This document shows positions 39,615-49,779 of a stretch of 64,000 nucleotides of DNA, piece by piece (the stretch's first letter is position 1; every line of letters begins with the position of its first letter). A model generated the notes under the pieces. The model did not search any database and had not been told where the DNA came from. It saw only the letters and a list, made by a program, of their open reading frames with translations. This DNA is from Selaginella moellendorffii (Eukaryota > Streptophyta > Lycopodiopsida > Selaginellales > Selaginellaceae), in assembly GCF_000143415.4 (NCBI RefSeq), contig NW_003314400.1, positions 140,923-204,922 of the forward strand, in the 5' to 3' direction. A program made the position numbers and the translations under genes.

Positions 39615-40712
39615 GTGACCGCCGTTCTGTCTTACTCAGAAGACAACCAGCAGACTCCACCAAGAGCACAGGCGAACAAGGCAAGCACCTCCATCCGAGC
39701 GCTCCACGGGCGGGAATACAGGTGGAAGAAGAGCGCCGATCAAGGCTGGTTCATACAGAAGGGTTTGGGAGGAATCATCGAGGTACTGGCCAACAAGGCA
39801 GTTACCATAGATGGGTTGTTCCTCACCAACATGATCATGGCGATGGACGAGCACAAGAAGGCGATCAGAGTCTGTAGGAGGAACATCCGGCTTTCGGCGG
39901 AGTTCTTCAACCAGGTATTCGATTTTCCAGAATTCCAGGGACACATGAAGAAGCCCAGCCGAACCATCCGACCAAGTGCATATCGACATTTGTTCGAAGA
40001 AACAGCTGCGGGCAGAAGAAAGTGGAAGACCCATCTCGCCAGAAGGAAGGACACCAAACGGGTGAAAGGCATCCAAGTCGGGGACTTTCCGGTTGCACAC
40101 GCCAACAGGCTTCGACCCCTTACGACTCTCATCGGATGCAAGGAGGAGCCGAAGGCGATCCCGGCAAATGTAATGTGGGCCTATGCGAGAGCAGAGAACA
40201 GGCAATCGGTGAACTGGGGGGTGATCTTCCGGATTTCATTTTTCCGGGTGATTGCCGCTCAGAAAAGCAGGATCCTGAGCCGTCAGGAAGGATTCACGTA
40301 TCTAGCGAGGATAGCGGGGTACCTCGGGCTAACATCAGGGGACGAGTGGAAGTTCCGACCCCTGCATGAACTGCTGGAGTACTCGCTAAAGAAGCAGATG
40401 GACGACTTCATCAACGGGGTGAAGAACAACACCGAAGGCTGGTACAAAACGCTACACTACACCAGTGATCAGGACTCGGACAGTTTGGCAGACGAAGAAG
40501 AGCCGGAGCAGCAGGAAGACGGGGCCGACGTGGACCCCGAATCCCCGTCGATCCCACACGTACCCAGAGGTATGCCAGATCAGCCGGTAGATGGTAACCC
40601 ACCGCCACATTATGGAGGCGGCGTACGAATTACCCATCGAGGAGTAACCGAAATTGGCAGTTATGGCCAGCCAGTATACTCCGACTTTGGGACGACCCGG
40701 GCAGAACGCTAG
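39615..40712 (+). CDS. Array ORF, copy 4 (uninterrupted frame, no ATG at the ancestral start)
   Basis: 366 codons without a stop, so the only unit that keeps the full frame, but the first codon is GTG. The first in-frame ATG is 39831 (MIMAMDEHKK), giving 293 residues that begin in the middle of the first conserved block. Features: basic stretch near residue 130, conserved block NWGVIFRISFF near 210, Asp/Glu-rich segment near 290 and Pro/Gly tail. Whether it is translated is unknown. It could be a decaying transposable-element ORF or a locally amplified host gene. Confidence 0.5.
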   Translation: MTAVLSYSEDNQQTPPRAQANKASTSIRALHGREYRWKKSADQGWFIQKGLGGIIEVLANKAVTIDGLFLTNMIMAMDEHKKAIRVCRRNIRLSAEFFNQVFDFPEFQGHMKKPSRTIRPSAYRHLFEETAAGRRKWKTHLARRKDTKRVKGIQVGDFPVAHANRLRPLTTLIGCKEEPKAIPANVMWAYARAENRQSVNWGVIFRISFFRVIAAQKSRILSRQEGFTYLARIAGYLGLTSGDEWKFRPLHELLEYSLKKQMDDFINGVKNNTEGWYKTLHYTSDQDSDSLADEEEPEQQEDGADVDPESPSIPHVPRGMPDQPVDGNPPPHYGGGVRITHRGVTEIGSYGQPVYSDFGTTRAER

Positions 40713-40834
40713 TGTCAGCTGACGCATCAAGAAGGAGAAATGCCAGGGACGCAACCACGGCCCCCTTACCTAATTAGCGATAACAAAGCCTAGTTAGATT
40801 TAAGCATTATTGACCTAATCACTTCAGCTGAAAA

Positions 40835-41395
40835 GTGACCACCGTTCTGTCTGACTCAGAAGACAACCAGCAGACTCCACCAAGAGCACAGGCGAACAAG
40901 GCGAGCACCTCCATCCGAGCGCTCCACGGGCGGCAATATAGGTGGAAGAAGAGCGCCGATCAAGGCTGGTTCATACAGAAGGGTTTGGGAGGAATCATCA
41001 AGGTACTGGCCAACAAGGCAGTTACCATAGATGGGTTGTTCCTCACCAACATGATCATGGCGATGGACGAGCACAAGAAGGCAATCAGAGTCTGCAGAAG
41101 GAACATCCGGCTTTCGGCGGAGTTCTTCAACCAGGTATTCGATTTTCCCGAATTCCAGGGACACATGAAGAAGCCCAGCCGAACCATCCGACCAAGTGCG
41201 TATCGACATTTGTTCGAAGAAACAGCTGCGGGCAGAAGAAAGTGGAAGACCCATCTCGCCAGAAAGAAGGACACCAAACGGGTGCAAGGCATCCAAGTCA
41301 GGGACTTTCCGGATACACATGCCAATAGGCTTCGATCCCTTACGGCTCTCATTGGATGCAAGGAGGAGCCGAAGGCGATCCCGGAGCCAGGGTAG
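40835..41395 (+). pseudogene. Array ORF, copy 5, truncated at the array edge
   Basis: Open from the GTG position to EEPKAIP, where the match ends at about 41386 and foreign sequence adds Glu-Pro-Gly and TAG 41393-41395. The N-terminal half only. Confidence 0.85.
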
Positions 41396-42699
41396 AGCGT
41401 GGGGGAGGATTTGGCTGAATTGCGGAAGTCTCTCACGCAATCGCTATGGGGGATAGCTTCTTTTCTTGCGCCGCTGCCAAAGTCATGCAGAGAAAATTCT
41501 CCCAAGGTAGAAGAGGAAACTTCTCGAGATGATTATCAGGAAAATCAAGGAGTGGAGAATGCCAGTGTTTGTATCGTTGAGAAAGAGAAGCTTAGTGGAA
41601 TGCAAAGCGACTTTGCGGAACTCAAGGGAGGATTCAGGAAAGGTTTCCGGGGGGATGAGTCCCGGAGCAGTGACAAGCCGGAGGGAGCTTCCCAGGACGC
41701 GGGGCTGCTCAAGCCTTTGATTGACAACGTTCTCACCAGCGACAAACCGGCCGGCCAGGTTACTCCTGTTGATGACGAAGAAGATACCAGTCGTGGTGGT
41801 GGCATGGAGTCGTCGTCCAAGATGGGGATTTCGGCGGCGACTCTCGTGGATGGAGTGTCCAAGCTTGTGTCGAGCTTGTTCTTGTTTGATGACGAGCCAG
41901 ACGACGCCATCGAGGTCCCGGTGCTCACTGACGAGGTTGTCGCGTTTGCGAGGAACGTCTCTTTTCATCCCGAGACGTGGCTCGACTTTGCTCTTGCCTT
42001 GGACGATGATCTTCAAAACGGTATGGGAAGTGTTTTGACATTGTTTACCTTGAGGATCACTTAGCAGGAGAAAAAAATCTCTTTTTTCTTGCAGGATTTC
42101 AGATGAACCACGCTTATGCAGTGGAGCGTGCTGCGTTGAGGCTCGCCGCCTTAATTTGTCCCCGGCATATGAACGAGGGACGTTTTTGGCTGGGAATGGG
42201 AATTGTTGCAGCTCCAGGAATTAGAAAGAGAGAAACGTGCTTTAGCGAAACGACTTCTGTAAGCGGTCGTGGTGGCAAGGGCGCTAGATCGGAAGTCATT
42301 GATATCAGTGATGAGGAGAGTAATGGGGAGACGTCTATACTAGGTGAGAAGCACAATCTGCCATTGAGCTTCACACCTCGAGGCCGTCAGGAGACAGTCG
42401 CAGTGAAGGAAGAACCGGGATGGCGTGGTATGGGTGTAAAGAAGGAAGAGCCTCCCGGGAGCTATGCTCAAACAGCTGCCTGGAATGGAGCAACTTCCTC
42501 TTACGGCTGGAGAGTTGCTCCAAAGATGGAAGAAGTTTTTCTGATGGGCAGAAGGTTTGATCAGCCGGCTTCGTCGGGTTCATCTGTCCATGCAGGCCCA
42601 AAGAAGAAGGAAGAACCAGTTCAGAACACGAGCACAAACACAACTCCAAATCTGCTCAACCAGTGCCTGTGGTTCGCCGGAATGGTCAAGCCAGCATAG
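41396..42699 (+). pseudogene. BSD-domain gene fragment fused to SNF2-type N-terminal sequence
   Basis: Exons 41396..42020 and 42095..42699 join in frame (AAC-G / GA-TTT). The first gives VGEDLAELRKSLTQSLWGIA, typical for plant BSD proteins, then the BSD core TDEVVAFARNVSFHPETWLD. Exon 2 continues with YAVERAALRLAALICPRHMN but departs from the BSD family after EGRFW, going on to an acidic IDISDEESNGE motif and KKEEP repeats like the N-terminus of plant CHR28/FRG SNF2 helicases. The codon before the BSD part is the TAG closing array copy 5, and no ATG occurs until 41600, so the normal 5' exon is lost. A 5'-truncated, chimeric remnant; transcription not known. Confidence 0.8.
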
Positions 42700-42880
42700 C
42701 AACTTCGTCTTGCCGCTGGACAGCTCCTCCAAACAAGGAAGAAGTTTTGCCAACTGGTAGAAGGTTTGATCAGCCGTCGTTGTCGGGTTCGTATGTCCAT
42801 GCAGGCCCAAAGAAGGAGCCTTTGAGTCAAGAAACTCCAAAGAAGGAAGAATCAGTTCACAACACGAGCACAAACACAAG
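42515..42880 (+). repeat. Two degenerate ~200-bp direct repeats
   Basis: The module with GGTTTGATCAGCCG, TCGTCGGGTTC and CATGCAGGCCCAAAGAAG occurs at about 42515-42640 and again at about 42720-42875, extending a charged low-complexity region (KKEEPVQNTSTNT / KKEESVHNTSTNT). Confidence 0.8.
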
Positions 42881-43261
42881 CTGCTCAACAGGTGCACGTA
42901 GACAAATGTCTTCGCCGGATCTTGGAGGTACACTTGCACTGACTGCTATTTGGATGTTTACATTTTCTTTTCCCACAGAGAATGATCACTCCTGATACAA
43001 ACGAAGAGGCCACTCCAGATGAGGGAATGAGGTATACTTTTAAATCTTCTATGTTTCACGGGTTTAAAGCAATCTTTGTAGAGAATAGCTTTAGCTTGGA
43101 TGGTGAAGAGCGAGGAGCGTGGAAATTGTTCTGGTGGCTTTCTAGCAGGTGAGCCTTTTGTATGTCATATTGGTTGAACGATCTCCTTGACGTCAATCCG
43201 GGAACACAAGCCATTAAACCTGAGATTAAACCTAAGATCCTGAGCTTATGCCAAATAGAAG

Positions 43262-43445
43262 GGGTGGCACTCTTGTCGTACGCCCGACAAGCGTTTTGAG
43301 ACAGTGGTATCATGAGATCGAGGAAAAAGTTACAGCGGCGGCAAGGTAACAGGAAGAGGTGTCCCTACGAGTTAGCCAAATATGACGTTGTGTTAACCAC
43401 GTACTCAATTGTAACAAATGAGGTGCATTCTCCTTGCCCACCACT
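43262..43445 (+). pseudogene. SNF2-family (CHR28/FRG-like) helicase fragment
   Basis: GTLVVRPTSVLRQWYHEIEE with KVTAAAR-stop, then after a frameshift ELAKYDVVLTTYSIVTNEV. These are SNF2 ATPase motifs Ia to II neighbourhood of the RAD5/16-like group. Stops and a frameshift; flanking motifs absent. Confidence 0.88.
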
Positions 43446-43744
43446 TCCAATTCCAGTCGCAAGTATGCCAGACCTACGCCACGCTCCTCAAGTGCGAATC
43501 CATGTCCACATTGTCGCTAACAGCCTCACCTCCGCGATCACCTTTTCCTCCGGAGCGGGATAGCTTTGGAGACTGGGCTGGTGAAGATGGAGCTATCTCA
43601 TGAGTTATAGAACACCATCTCAGCTAGCACGCAGGTAGTGGCTCCTCCATTCTCAGGGCCTCCTGCTCCAGCTCTTCAAATCCAAGCTCCCAAGACTAGC
43701 ATACCAAAGACAATAGGTAAGGGAAACATCATAGAAAGCTTTAG

Positions 43745-44986
43745 TGTACCTCAATGGAAGCTCCCAAAGCAGAGTCAAAGCTTGCATTCACAATACTTGG
43801 AAGAGTACCCTCCTGAAAGAAAATTCTTGCCCGTGCCTACGTCTGTACTTTCCCTTCTCCTGAAACACAACACACAACACACAAGTGAGCACGAATCGAA
43901 TGGTTTCTAAACATACGCACAGTTTGGCATCGAAGTTGAGCCCACCAGGAGCAAGACCTCCCTACACGAAGATAAGATAAACAAAAGATGATACGGTCAG
44001 GCGAAGAAACAAGTTTTCGAGTGACTTACATTCTGAAGCACTCAAAGCATCACTTGCGTGGTTTCTGCAATATCCATCAGGAGCAGGTCGGTATCCCATC
44101 CTGAAAGAAAATCTCTGAGGTACTGCGTGAAACGAAGTAGCGGAAAAAACCTACCTGTTTGAGCGTCACCAGTGTTGGCGTCAATGTTTCCCAAAACTCC
44201 ATTGGTTCGAGAAACTTCCAGTTCATGACAGCAGCTGCATTCCACGAGTATCAGTACAAACAATAAACTTTCGGCTGTCTTACCTGTGTCGTTGCGTGGT
44301 TGCATTCGAAGTCGTCCGCGCCGGAGGAATAGAGTTAGATGGATCTACGGGGAAAACCACAAGCTAGCTTACCCTTCAATCCATGTTTTTGCAAGAATCC
44401 AATCGCCGTTGCAGCATCCCAATCATATCTACATAAACAAACATTAAGTAAGGTGCATTAAGTTTAAAGCAAGCCGGTACTGATGCTTCGTGGGTTCCTG
44501 AGGCTTTGGTTCAATGAGAAGCACGCCTGCGATATGAAAGAAAAAAATGTCTCAGCACCAAGCAGTCAGCGTGAGATACTTACCGTCAAATTCGATCTTC
44601 TTCTTGTACTCAGCGGCCGATTTCAAAAATTGTCCCTGCAAAGCCTATAGCTGCCGAAGTTGAAGACGAGAACAAAGAAATTATTACCAGGTGATTGAGC
44701 TCCCTCTCAAGGTCTGTGTCCAAGAGAGACTGAAATCCTTCCCGGCCACCCCAGAACACGTAATTCTCTCCACCAAGCTCGTTCGTAGCCTGAAAGCAGA
44801 AAGCTCAGACGTCAGCATGAATAAAAGAAGAGCAAAACATGTAACATACCTCTCTTGACTTGAGCGGCTGCATAAGCATAAATCCTAGCGTCGGGACTAG
44901 AAGCAATTACAATAGGAAAGAGAGCAACAATACCTGGTGGCTGCGCCATGCCTGTATCTTGGGTGCTTGAAAAGCTGCGCTGTTCC
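43745..44986 (-). pseudogene. Xylose isomerase gene, 3' half
   Basis: Minus-strand exons: GTAQLFKHPRYRHGAATS (44934..44986), PDARIYAYAAAQVKR (44850..44896), ATNELGGENYVFWGGREGFQ to LERELNHL (44690-44790), QFLKSAAEYKKKIEFDG, LLIEPKPQEPTKHQYD, YDWDAATAIGFLQKHGLK, NGVLGNIDANTGD, then WDTDLLLMDIAETTQVML, GGLAPGGLNFDAKL and FDSALGASIE. This order is that of plant xylose isomerase (xylose to xylulose). Upstream of GTAQLF the sequence is unrelated, so the N-terminal ~200 residues including the catalytic His are missing, and phase breaks occur (between VKR and ATNE). Confidence 0.88.
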
Positions 44987-45369
44987 CTAGAGAGGTCTTG
45001 TGGACTGGTCGGACATCACAAATGCGCACATAGTTCCTGTCTCAAGCTCAAGGTTAGAAGTTCCGGAAAGTTTCAAGCTTTCATGGTACGCTAGGAAGGG
45101 GGTTTGCTGCTACTGGCCCCAAAGGAATTCTGACACAGCAGCAGCAGCGAAATGGCCGCAGACCATCAGGACTTCGTCATCGGATTCATTTCCATAAATC
45201 CTGCTGCATGGCCTCCAAGCTGCCAATCTCGGAGTGCTCTCCCGAGGACGTTTACAATGGGCGAGATGAAAAGAGGCACCGCGTCGGAGAAGTACCAACG
45301 TACCAGCAGTTTATCTTGTGCTCCCACTCAGAGCACACGAAAAAACCCGTTCTTTACCGCTGGCCATTT

Positions 45370-45830
45370 ACTCCCCCTTTGATAGACCGTCTCTTGGCCA
45401 TTTTGATAATGCGGGGCCTCGTCCATCTGTGCTGCTGCTGCTGCTGCTGCTGCTTGGGATTTCTGGCTGGCTGGATTCGTCGCTGGGGCTCCAGCCTCTG
45501 ATCTTGTCAAAGATCTTCCAGGCCTTCGTTCAAGCAGTATGCCATGTGCCGGATATATGTGAACTCTATCTCGTTCCTCTTCCTTGATATCCAAATGGTT
45601 CTCTCGTCCTCTCTCTCTTTCTAAAATGCCGGTTTTTCAGGACCCGGATGCTCGTCGCTCGGAGGTGGTGCATTCACGGAGCTCGGCCCTTTCTATCCCG
45701 ACTCCAAATCGGATGGCCTGGTGCAGGAACTGGTCGGAGAAATTCTCTGGGTTCCTGTGCTTGTTTACGTCGATACTCGCCTCAGCTTCAATTATCCGGT
45801 TCTCCGATGGCTGAAAAGCTCTCCAAGTTA
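45370..45830 (+). pseudogene. Serine carboxypeptidase-like (SCPL) gene, 5' fragment
   Basis: Leucine-rich signal-peptide-like stretch encoded by CTG repeats (45430-45465), then DLVKDLPGL in another frame with CAGYM near 45555, then [20 protein letters not shown] (45640-45700), the oxyanion/nucleophile-approach motif of S10 peptidases. The rest of the protein, including the catalytic Ser exon, is not there, and frames are broken. Confidence 0.65.
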
Positions 45831-45927
45831 GAACCATCAATGATCGGACTCAAAAAACATACGAACTTACCCGGAAGGGATTCCAAATCTTCGGCCCAAC
45901 ATCGTTCGGCTTGCCGAAACACACGCC

Positions 45928-46314
45928 CTAGTAACCGGGAGAAATCCCAGCATCACAAACTTGCTCTTCCGGAGAAGATGTTTCCAGTGCAAGAGGAACC
46001 ACATTGTCCTCCACCGGAGGAGTTTCCATTTTATCTTCCAGAGGTTCTTGCACCATAGCAGCGGCAGAGCTGCTGTTCTTGATGTGTGTGGAAGTCAGCA
46101 AGTTCTTCATGGCAGCAGCGTGCTGCTGCTTCATCGACGACGAGAGCCCGATCAAAAAGTACTGCTTCTCCTTGGACGGCGGCGACATACACCCCTGCTT
46201 GATCGGCGTGGAAACGCCGTGCCCCAGATCGAATGCGTTGCGGATCAAAGGCGTGTTGCTCACTGGCTGCCTGGCTAGCTGCCGCAGAGAGTTGAGAAAT
46301 CTGCCCCCTCTCAT
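45928..46314 (-). CDS. Hypothetical protein, copy 2
   Basis: 128 codons from ATG 46314 (MRGGRFLNSLRQLARQPVSN). Differs from copy 1 by scattered replacements (RNAFDL for CNAFEL, TPIK for TLIK) and one codon. Family unknown; may be an exon of a captured gene. Confidence 0.4.
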   Translation of the reverse strand: MRGGRFLNSLRQLARQPVSNTPLIRNAFDLGHGVSTPIKQGCMSPPSKEKQYFLIGLSSSMKQQHAAAMKNLLTSTHIKNSSSAAAMVQEPLEDKMETPPVEDNVVPLALETSSPEEQVCDAGISPGY

Positions 46315-46469
46315 CTTGAGGCGCTCGGCGAAGATCAGTACTCCCAGACGATCTGGCAAGAATCACTCACCAGCAGCCGAGCGGCATCGCCAGCGCCATC
46401 GCGGCCTCGCTCGCCATAGCCTGGCCGTTACGCGGCACAGAAAGATTGGTCCAGGGGCGGCGAGTGTGT

Positions 46470-47003
46470 AGAGGATGAAGTTTGGATGAAATGCAGAGGA
46501 TTTTGGAGGATCGAGGCCTCAAGCTGCGCCCAGCAAAGAGAAATGCCAGTGGCCTTTTGTTTTTCTTCATTGCTCTCAGACAGAATGTTATTTTCTGGAA
46601 GACGATGAAAGAGGCATGATCTCGTTCGATCTTTGCTGGTTTCCAGCACGGATTCCGAGCTCGAGAAAATGGTTTTGGAAAGGCTGGATGAATTTGGCAC
46701 TGATGAAAGCAATGTAGGCAACTTCGCCGCTCCGTGCGAGAGGAACGAACGCAGAGAAATCTTTGTCTGAATGGGCAAAGGATAGAGGAGTCAAAAGCAA
46801 CATTGGCATAGCTGGTGAGTCTGGGTATATTTTTCTATGACGATCTTAAAAGCTTTGTGACAAAACAGATTTTGAAGGATATGGTAGAGGAGGGGCTGCA
46901 GCCTGCAGCGTGCGATTTAAAAGCTGGAGATCTCGTCCTTGAGATTCCCAGCGAGATTATTATCTCTGAAACTGTCACGCTGGAGTCGGATTTCTGTTCG
47001 ATT
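46470..47003 (+). pseudogene. SET-domain gene, 5' fragment, copy 2
   Basis: Same pieces as copy 1, with SLSEWAKDRGVKSNIGIA and DLKAGDLVLEIPSEIIISET. Here nine extra bases (about 46692-46700) are present. It stops at the same base as copy 1 (TTCTGTTCGATT). Confidence 0.7.
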
Positions 47004-47069
47004 GCTGTTTACACGGATCGAGTAAAGTGACTTGCGTCACCGTTGCATTTTTCTGCCTCGTTCTTGCTT

Positions 47070-47920
47070 GCTCTGGTGAGAAAGATGTTCCAGAAGGAAT
47101 TGCCACTCACAGACTGATCGAAGAGAGCGAGCTTGCTTCCAACGAACCCTTGTGCCACTCGCTCCTGAACACCGAGCTTGGGAGACTAGAGGGCGTTCGG
47201 GAAATTTTTGAAAAGATGGCGAGCAAGAACGTGATCTCCTGGATGTCCATCGTCTCGGCTCACGCCCAAGCAGTGGAGATGACTCTGTCGCTCTTCGTGA
47301 GAATGCAGCTGGATGGCCTCACTGCACACAGATCGAGTGCTCTCACTGCCTGCTCGAGCATTCCAGCTCCAGTGCAAGGCAAGCTCCTCTACCAGGAACT
47401 TCTGGAGAGCGGTGGCCTGGAAGACGATGCAGTGCTCACGACCGCATTGCTCGACATGTACGCCAGCTACGGGGGCCTCGAGAGGTTGTTCCGGGACATG
47501 GTTTTCAAGGACGAAGTCACGTGGACTGCGATGATCGCTGGATATGTGCGCAACGATCTAGAAAGCCGTGGAGCTCTTCCGGGAGATGCTGGCAAACGGC
47601 TTGAGCCCCGGGGCCGTGACGTTTGTGCACTTGTTCTCGGCGGAGTCGCGCTGGTACCTTTATATGTTGCTCGAGAACTACAAGCTGGTGCACGAGCTGG
47701 ATCACCAGGTCTGTGATTGTTCGGCTTGCTGGAACGTCTCAACAGGGCCGATGAGCTGATCCAAACCGGGCCTGGAGGACGCTGCTTTCGGCTTGCAAGA
47801 CGCACAACAAGAAGGATCGAGCGGACCGAGCGGCAAAGAAGAATGACAGCAAGCTCGATCCGGGATGTCGCTCTCATCCTCTCCAACTTAAACGCCGATG
47901 CTGGGGAATGCAAAGGCGGA
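47070..47920 (+). pseudogene. PPR gene (PLS type), broken
   Basis: REIFEKMASKNVISWMSIVS, SSALTACSSIPAPVQGKLLY, VLTTALLDMYASYGGL and DEVTWTAMIAGYVRN in one frame, then ELFREMLANGLSPGAVTFVH in the next, and finally LLSACKTHNKKDRADRAAKK (E1 region) with DPGCRSHPLQL in a third. A P-L-S array with at least two frameshifts and internal deletions. The ATG at 47027 belongs to unrelated leading sequence. Confidence 0.88.
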
Positions 47921-48374
47921 AGAAGCAACAGCCGCAGGGCCAGCTCCTCGTTGCTATGATCCTCCAAGCCAGGAAACACGTAGTGAGCGCAGGACTACAC
48001 AAGTTGTGGCGAGAGGGAGGGAGTTGGGATCACGGAGACCAGCAAGCTCGGCTGTCGCGGGGTGATGATGATAGAATAGTTCCACGCAAGACAAGGGTGG
48101 AGCTCGATTGTTGGGACGATTACTACAAGCTGAGGCAGCGAGCTCTGAGGAACAAGAGCTCCTCCTCGTCTCACTGCTCGCTGGTGAGCCAGAGAAGCTC
48201 AGCGAAGTCTGGAGCAACTAAGCCTTCGGTTTTGGTCGTATTCCTTTGAGACAGTGGTTTGTTGTCAGAAAATGGCAACATCCACAAACCGGAACTGAAA
48301 GTTCTAAGCATGATTCGAGCTGCACCCTATCAAAACGAAGTAAAAGTCAATGACGTTGCAAAGTCCCAACAGCT
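47921..48374. other. Spacer with no recognised gene
   Basis: An open frame (47908-48249) exists but resembles nothing known; it probably continues decayed PPR 3' sequence. Confidence 0.4.
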
Positions 48375-48955
48375 TTAACGAACCTCTGAAATTGGTAATC
48401 CAAACGTCACCCTAGAAAGAACGCCTTTCAGAGCATCTGGAGCTCCTAGAAAAGGAGCACCTGCAAGAGATAGCATTGCTGGTAAGAAGGTTAACAATCC
48501 GCCAATCTCACCTAGAGCATGATACGTGAAAATGTGATCGTCGATCCAAGTGGTGTACAGTTTGGGCGGTACTTCTTGTTTCAACCATTCCAGAAAATAT
48601 CTGAACACATTATTCCCAAGAGAATGCGCGAAAACGAGGGCCGTCACTCGTTTTCGCGCATACTCTTGGCCCCCCTCGCAGCTTCGGAAGCGTCTCGAAA
48701 GTTAGCCTGGAATTAGAGATTAGAAAAACAAGAGGTGATTTTGAGAAGGCAAAACCTCAGCCTGTGGAAGTACAGACCTCGTTCGAGGAGAACTGGACCC
48801 GCCAATCTCCAGTCGTAGGGTGCATCAACGCCGAACTCTACACACCAAGAAACCCACTCCTTCCATACAGAAGACAATGGTCCTGTGATATCCTGATTAA
48901 CAAAACGAATAGAGAAAAAAATGGATACCTGTGAAATATCGGAAAATTTTTTCAA
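48375..48955 (-). pseudogene. Phospholipid:sterol acyltransferase (PSAT1-like) fragment
   Basis: Minus-strand exons: DITGPLSSVWKEWVSWCVEF and APYDWRLAGPVLLERGLYFH (48760-48900), then ALVFAHSLGNNVFRYFLEWL (48570-48640; GHSLG-like nucleophile motif AHSLG) and GAPFLGAPDALKG with VTFGLPISE (48380-48450). This is the central LCAT-family part; N- and C-terminal parts are absent. A small inverted duplication of the AHSLG exon lies at its edge (48616-48669). An in-frame insert interrupts HALGE/GAPFLG unless it is an intron. Confidence 0.82.
48616..48669. repeat. 23-bp inverted repeat (hairpin)
   Basis: Arms 48616-48638 and 48647-48669, one mismatch, 8-base loop. One arm is the start of the PSAT-like exon, so this is a snap-back duplication of coding sequence. 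Confidence 0.9.
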
Positions 48956-48979
48956 ACGAAACTCACCAGAGCTACTTGT

Positions 48980-49740
48980 TTATGCTGTTGTCTCAGCTCC
49001 TAGACCATGATCCTCAAAGGTTTGAAACCCAACTTCCTTTCCCGATCCTGCTGGTGCAAAGCTCTGTTCGAGATCGCAGCTGTCAGTGCTCTGAAAGATC
49101 CTGAAAAAAACTAAAAATCCAGTGAGCTGAAATCAAGGGGCGAGAAGGGACAATACCATGATCTCGTGCAGCCATTTATCAATCCCTGAGTGCCAGAGAT
49201 CTGTTGCAGATGTCATTCTAGGACCTTGCAAAAAGGAGTTCTTCTTTGTCATAGCATCAGAGGGGTAAAAAACGCAAAAGAAGCTATAGTCGAAGCTTCT
49301 CGACGGCTGAAACTTCCCACGTCCAAAACACGGAAAGATTAGCAAAAACAGTCAAAATGAATCAAGCAGAAGCTCACTGTTTGCCAAGTGATTCTTCCCG
49401 TGTTTAATTCTGGCGGAACTTGTTGAAGTGACACTTGACAGAAATTCTCGTTAAAAGAAACTGCAAACTTTCCTCACACGATGCTCACTGTTTTGTCCCC
49501 ACTACTTATTTAATGGGGGTGAGCTGCGTTGCTGCCTCAGCTCCTGGATCATGATCTTGGCGTCGTCGGTGTTGCTTTCCTCGCTGGCGCCTCAAAGTCA
49601 ACGTTGAAGGTGACTAGGTTTGGCTTGAATCCCTTCTCCAGCATCTCTCTGCAGCAGCTGAAATCCCAGCTTCCCTTTCCCGAGCTTGCAAATCGTGCTG
49701 ATCAGAGCTACGTACGAGATCGCATCCACCAGTCCAGCAG
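48980..49740 (-). pseudogene. P-type PPR C-terminal fragments, two partial copies
   Basis: At 49540-49740 the minus strand gives SYVALISTICKLGKG, then (other frame) REMLEKGFKPNLVTFN, then DDAKIMIQELRQQRSS and a stop. At 48985-49080 a shorter copy reads RIMV-stop-ELRQQHK. P-type PPR proteins are organellar RNA factors; here only the last repeat and tail survive, with frameshifts. Confidence 0.6.
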
Positions 49741-49779
49741 CCATCGGATGAGGGGCCGATTTATAATCTGAAAATAGAA

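Larger units (their letters stand above)
35958..41392 (+). repeat. Head-to-tail array of a 1.22-kb coding unit, five copies
   Basis: Junctions carry AAAAGTGACC at 37171, 38391, 39611 and 40831, so the period is exactly 1,220 bp three times running. The first unit is 1,214 bp, and the fifth is cut at about 41386. Each unit has a reading frame of about 365 codons and a ~120-bp 3' module ending CTAATCACTTCAGCTGAA. Confidence 0.97.
45873..47003 (+). repeat. Dispersed duplication of a divergent gene pair, copy 2
   Basis: Partner of 26595-27765; see that entry. Here it lies between the SCPL and PPR fragments. Confidence 0.9.

Noticed and set aside
39615-40712. Calling array unit 4 a normal intact gene
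   Set aside because: Its first codon is GTG produced by the unit junction. Without an AUG or transcript support, only a conditional call is justified.
35958-41392. CRISPR array or satellite DNA
   Set aside because: Units of 1,220 bp with a long reading frame in plant DNA; no short repeat-spacer pattern and no simple satellite.
41483-42016. 177-codon minus-strand ORF over the BSD fragment
   Set aside because: The plus strand carries conserved BSD motifs; the minus ORF is a shadow.
45421-45470. CTG triplet run as a pathogenic-type expansion or regulatory repeat
   Set aside because: About eight units, coding the leucine run of a signal peptide in a carboxypeptidase fragment; ordinary length.
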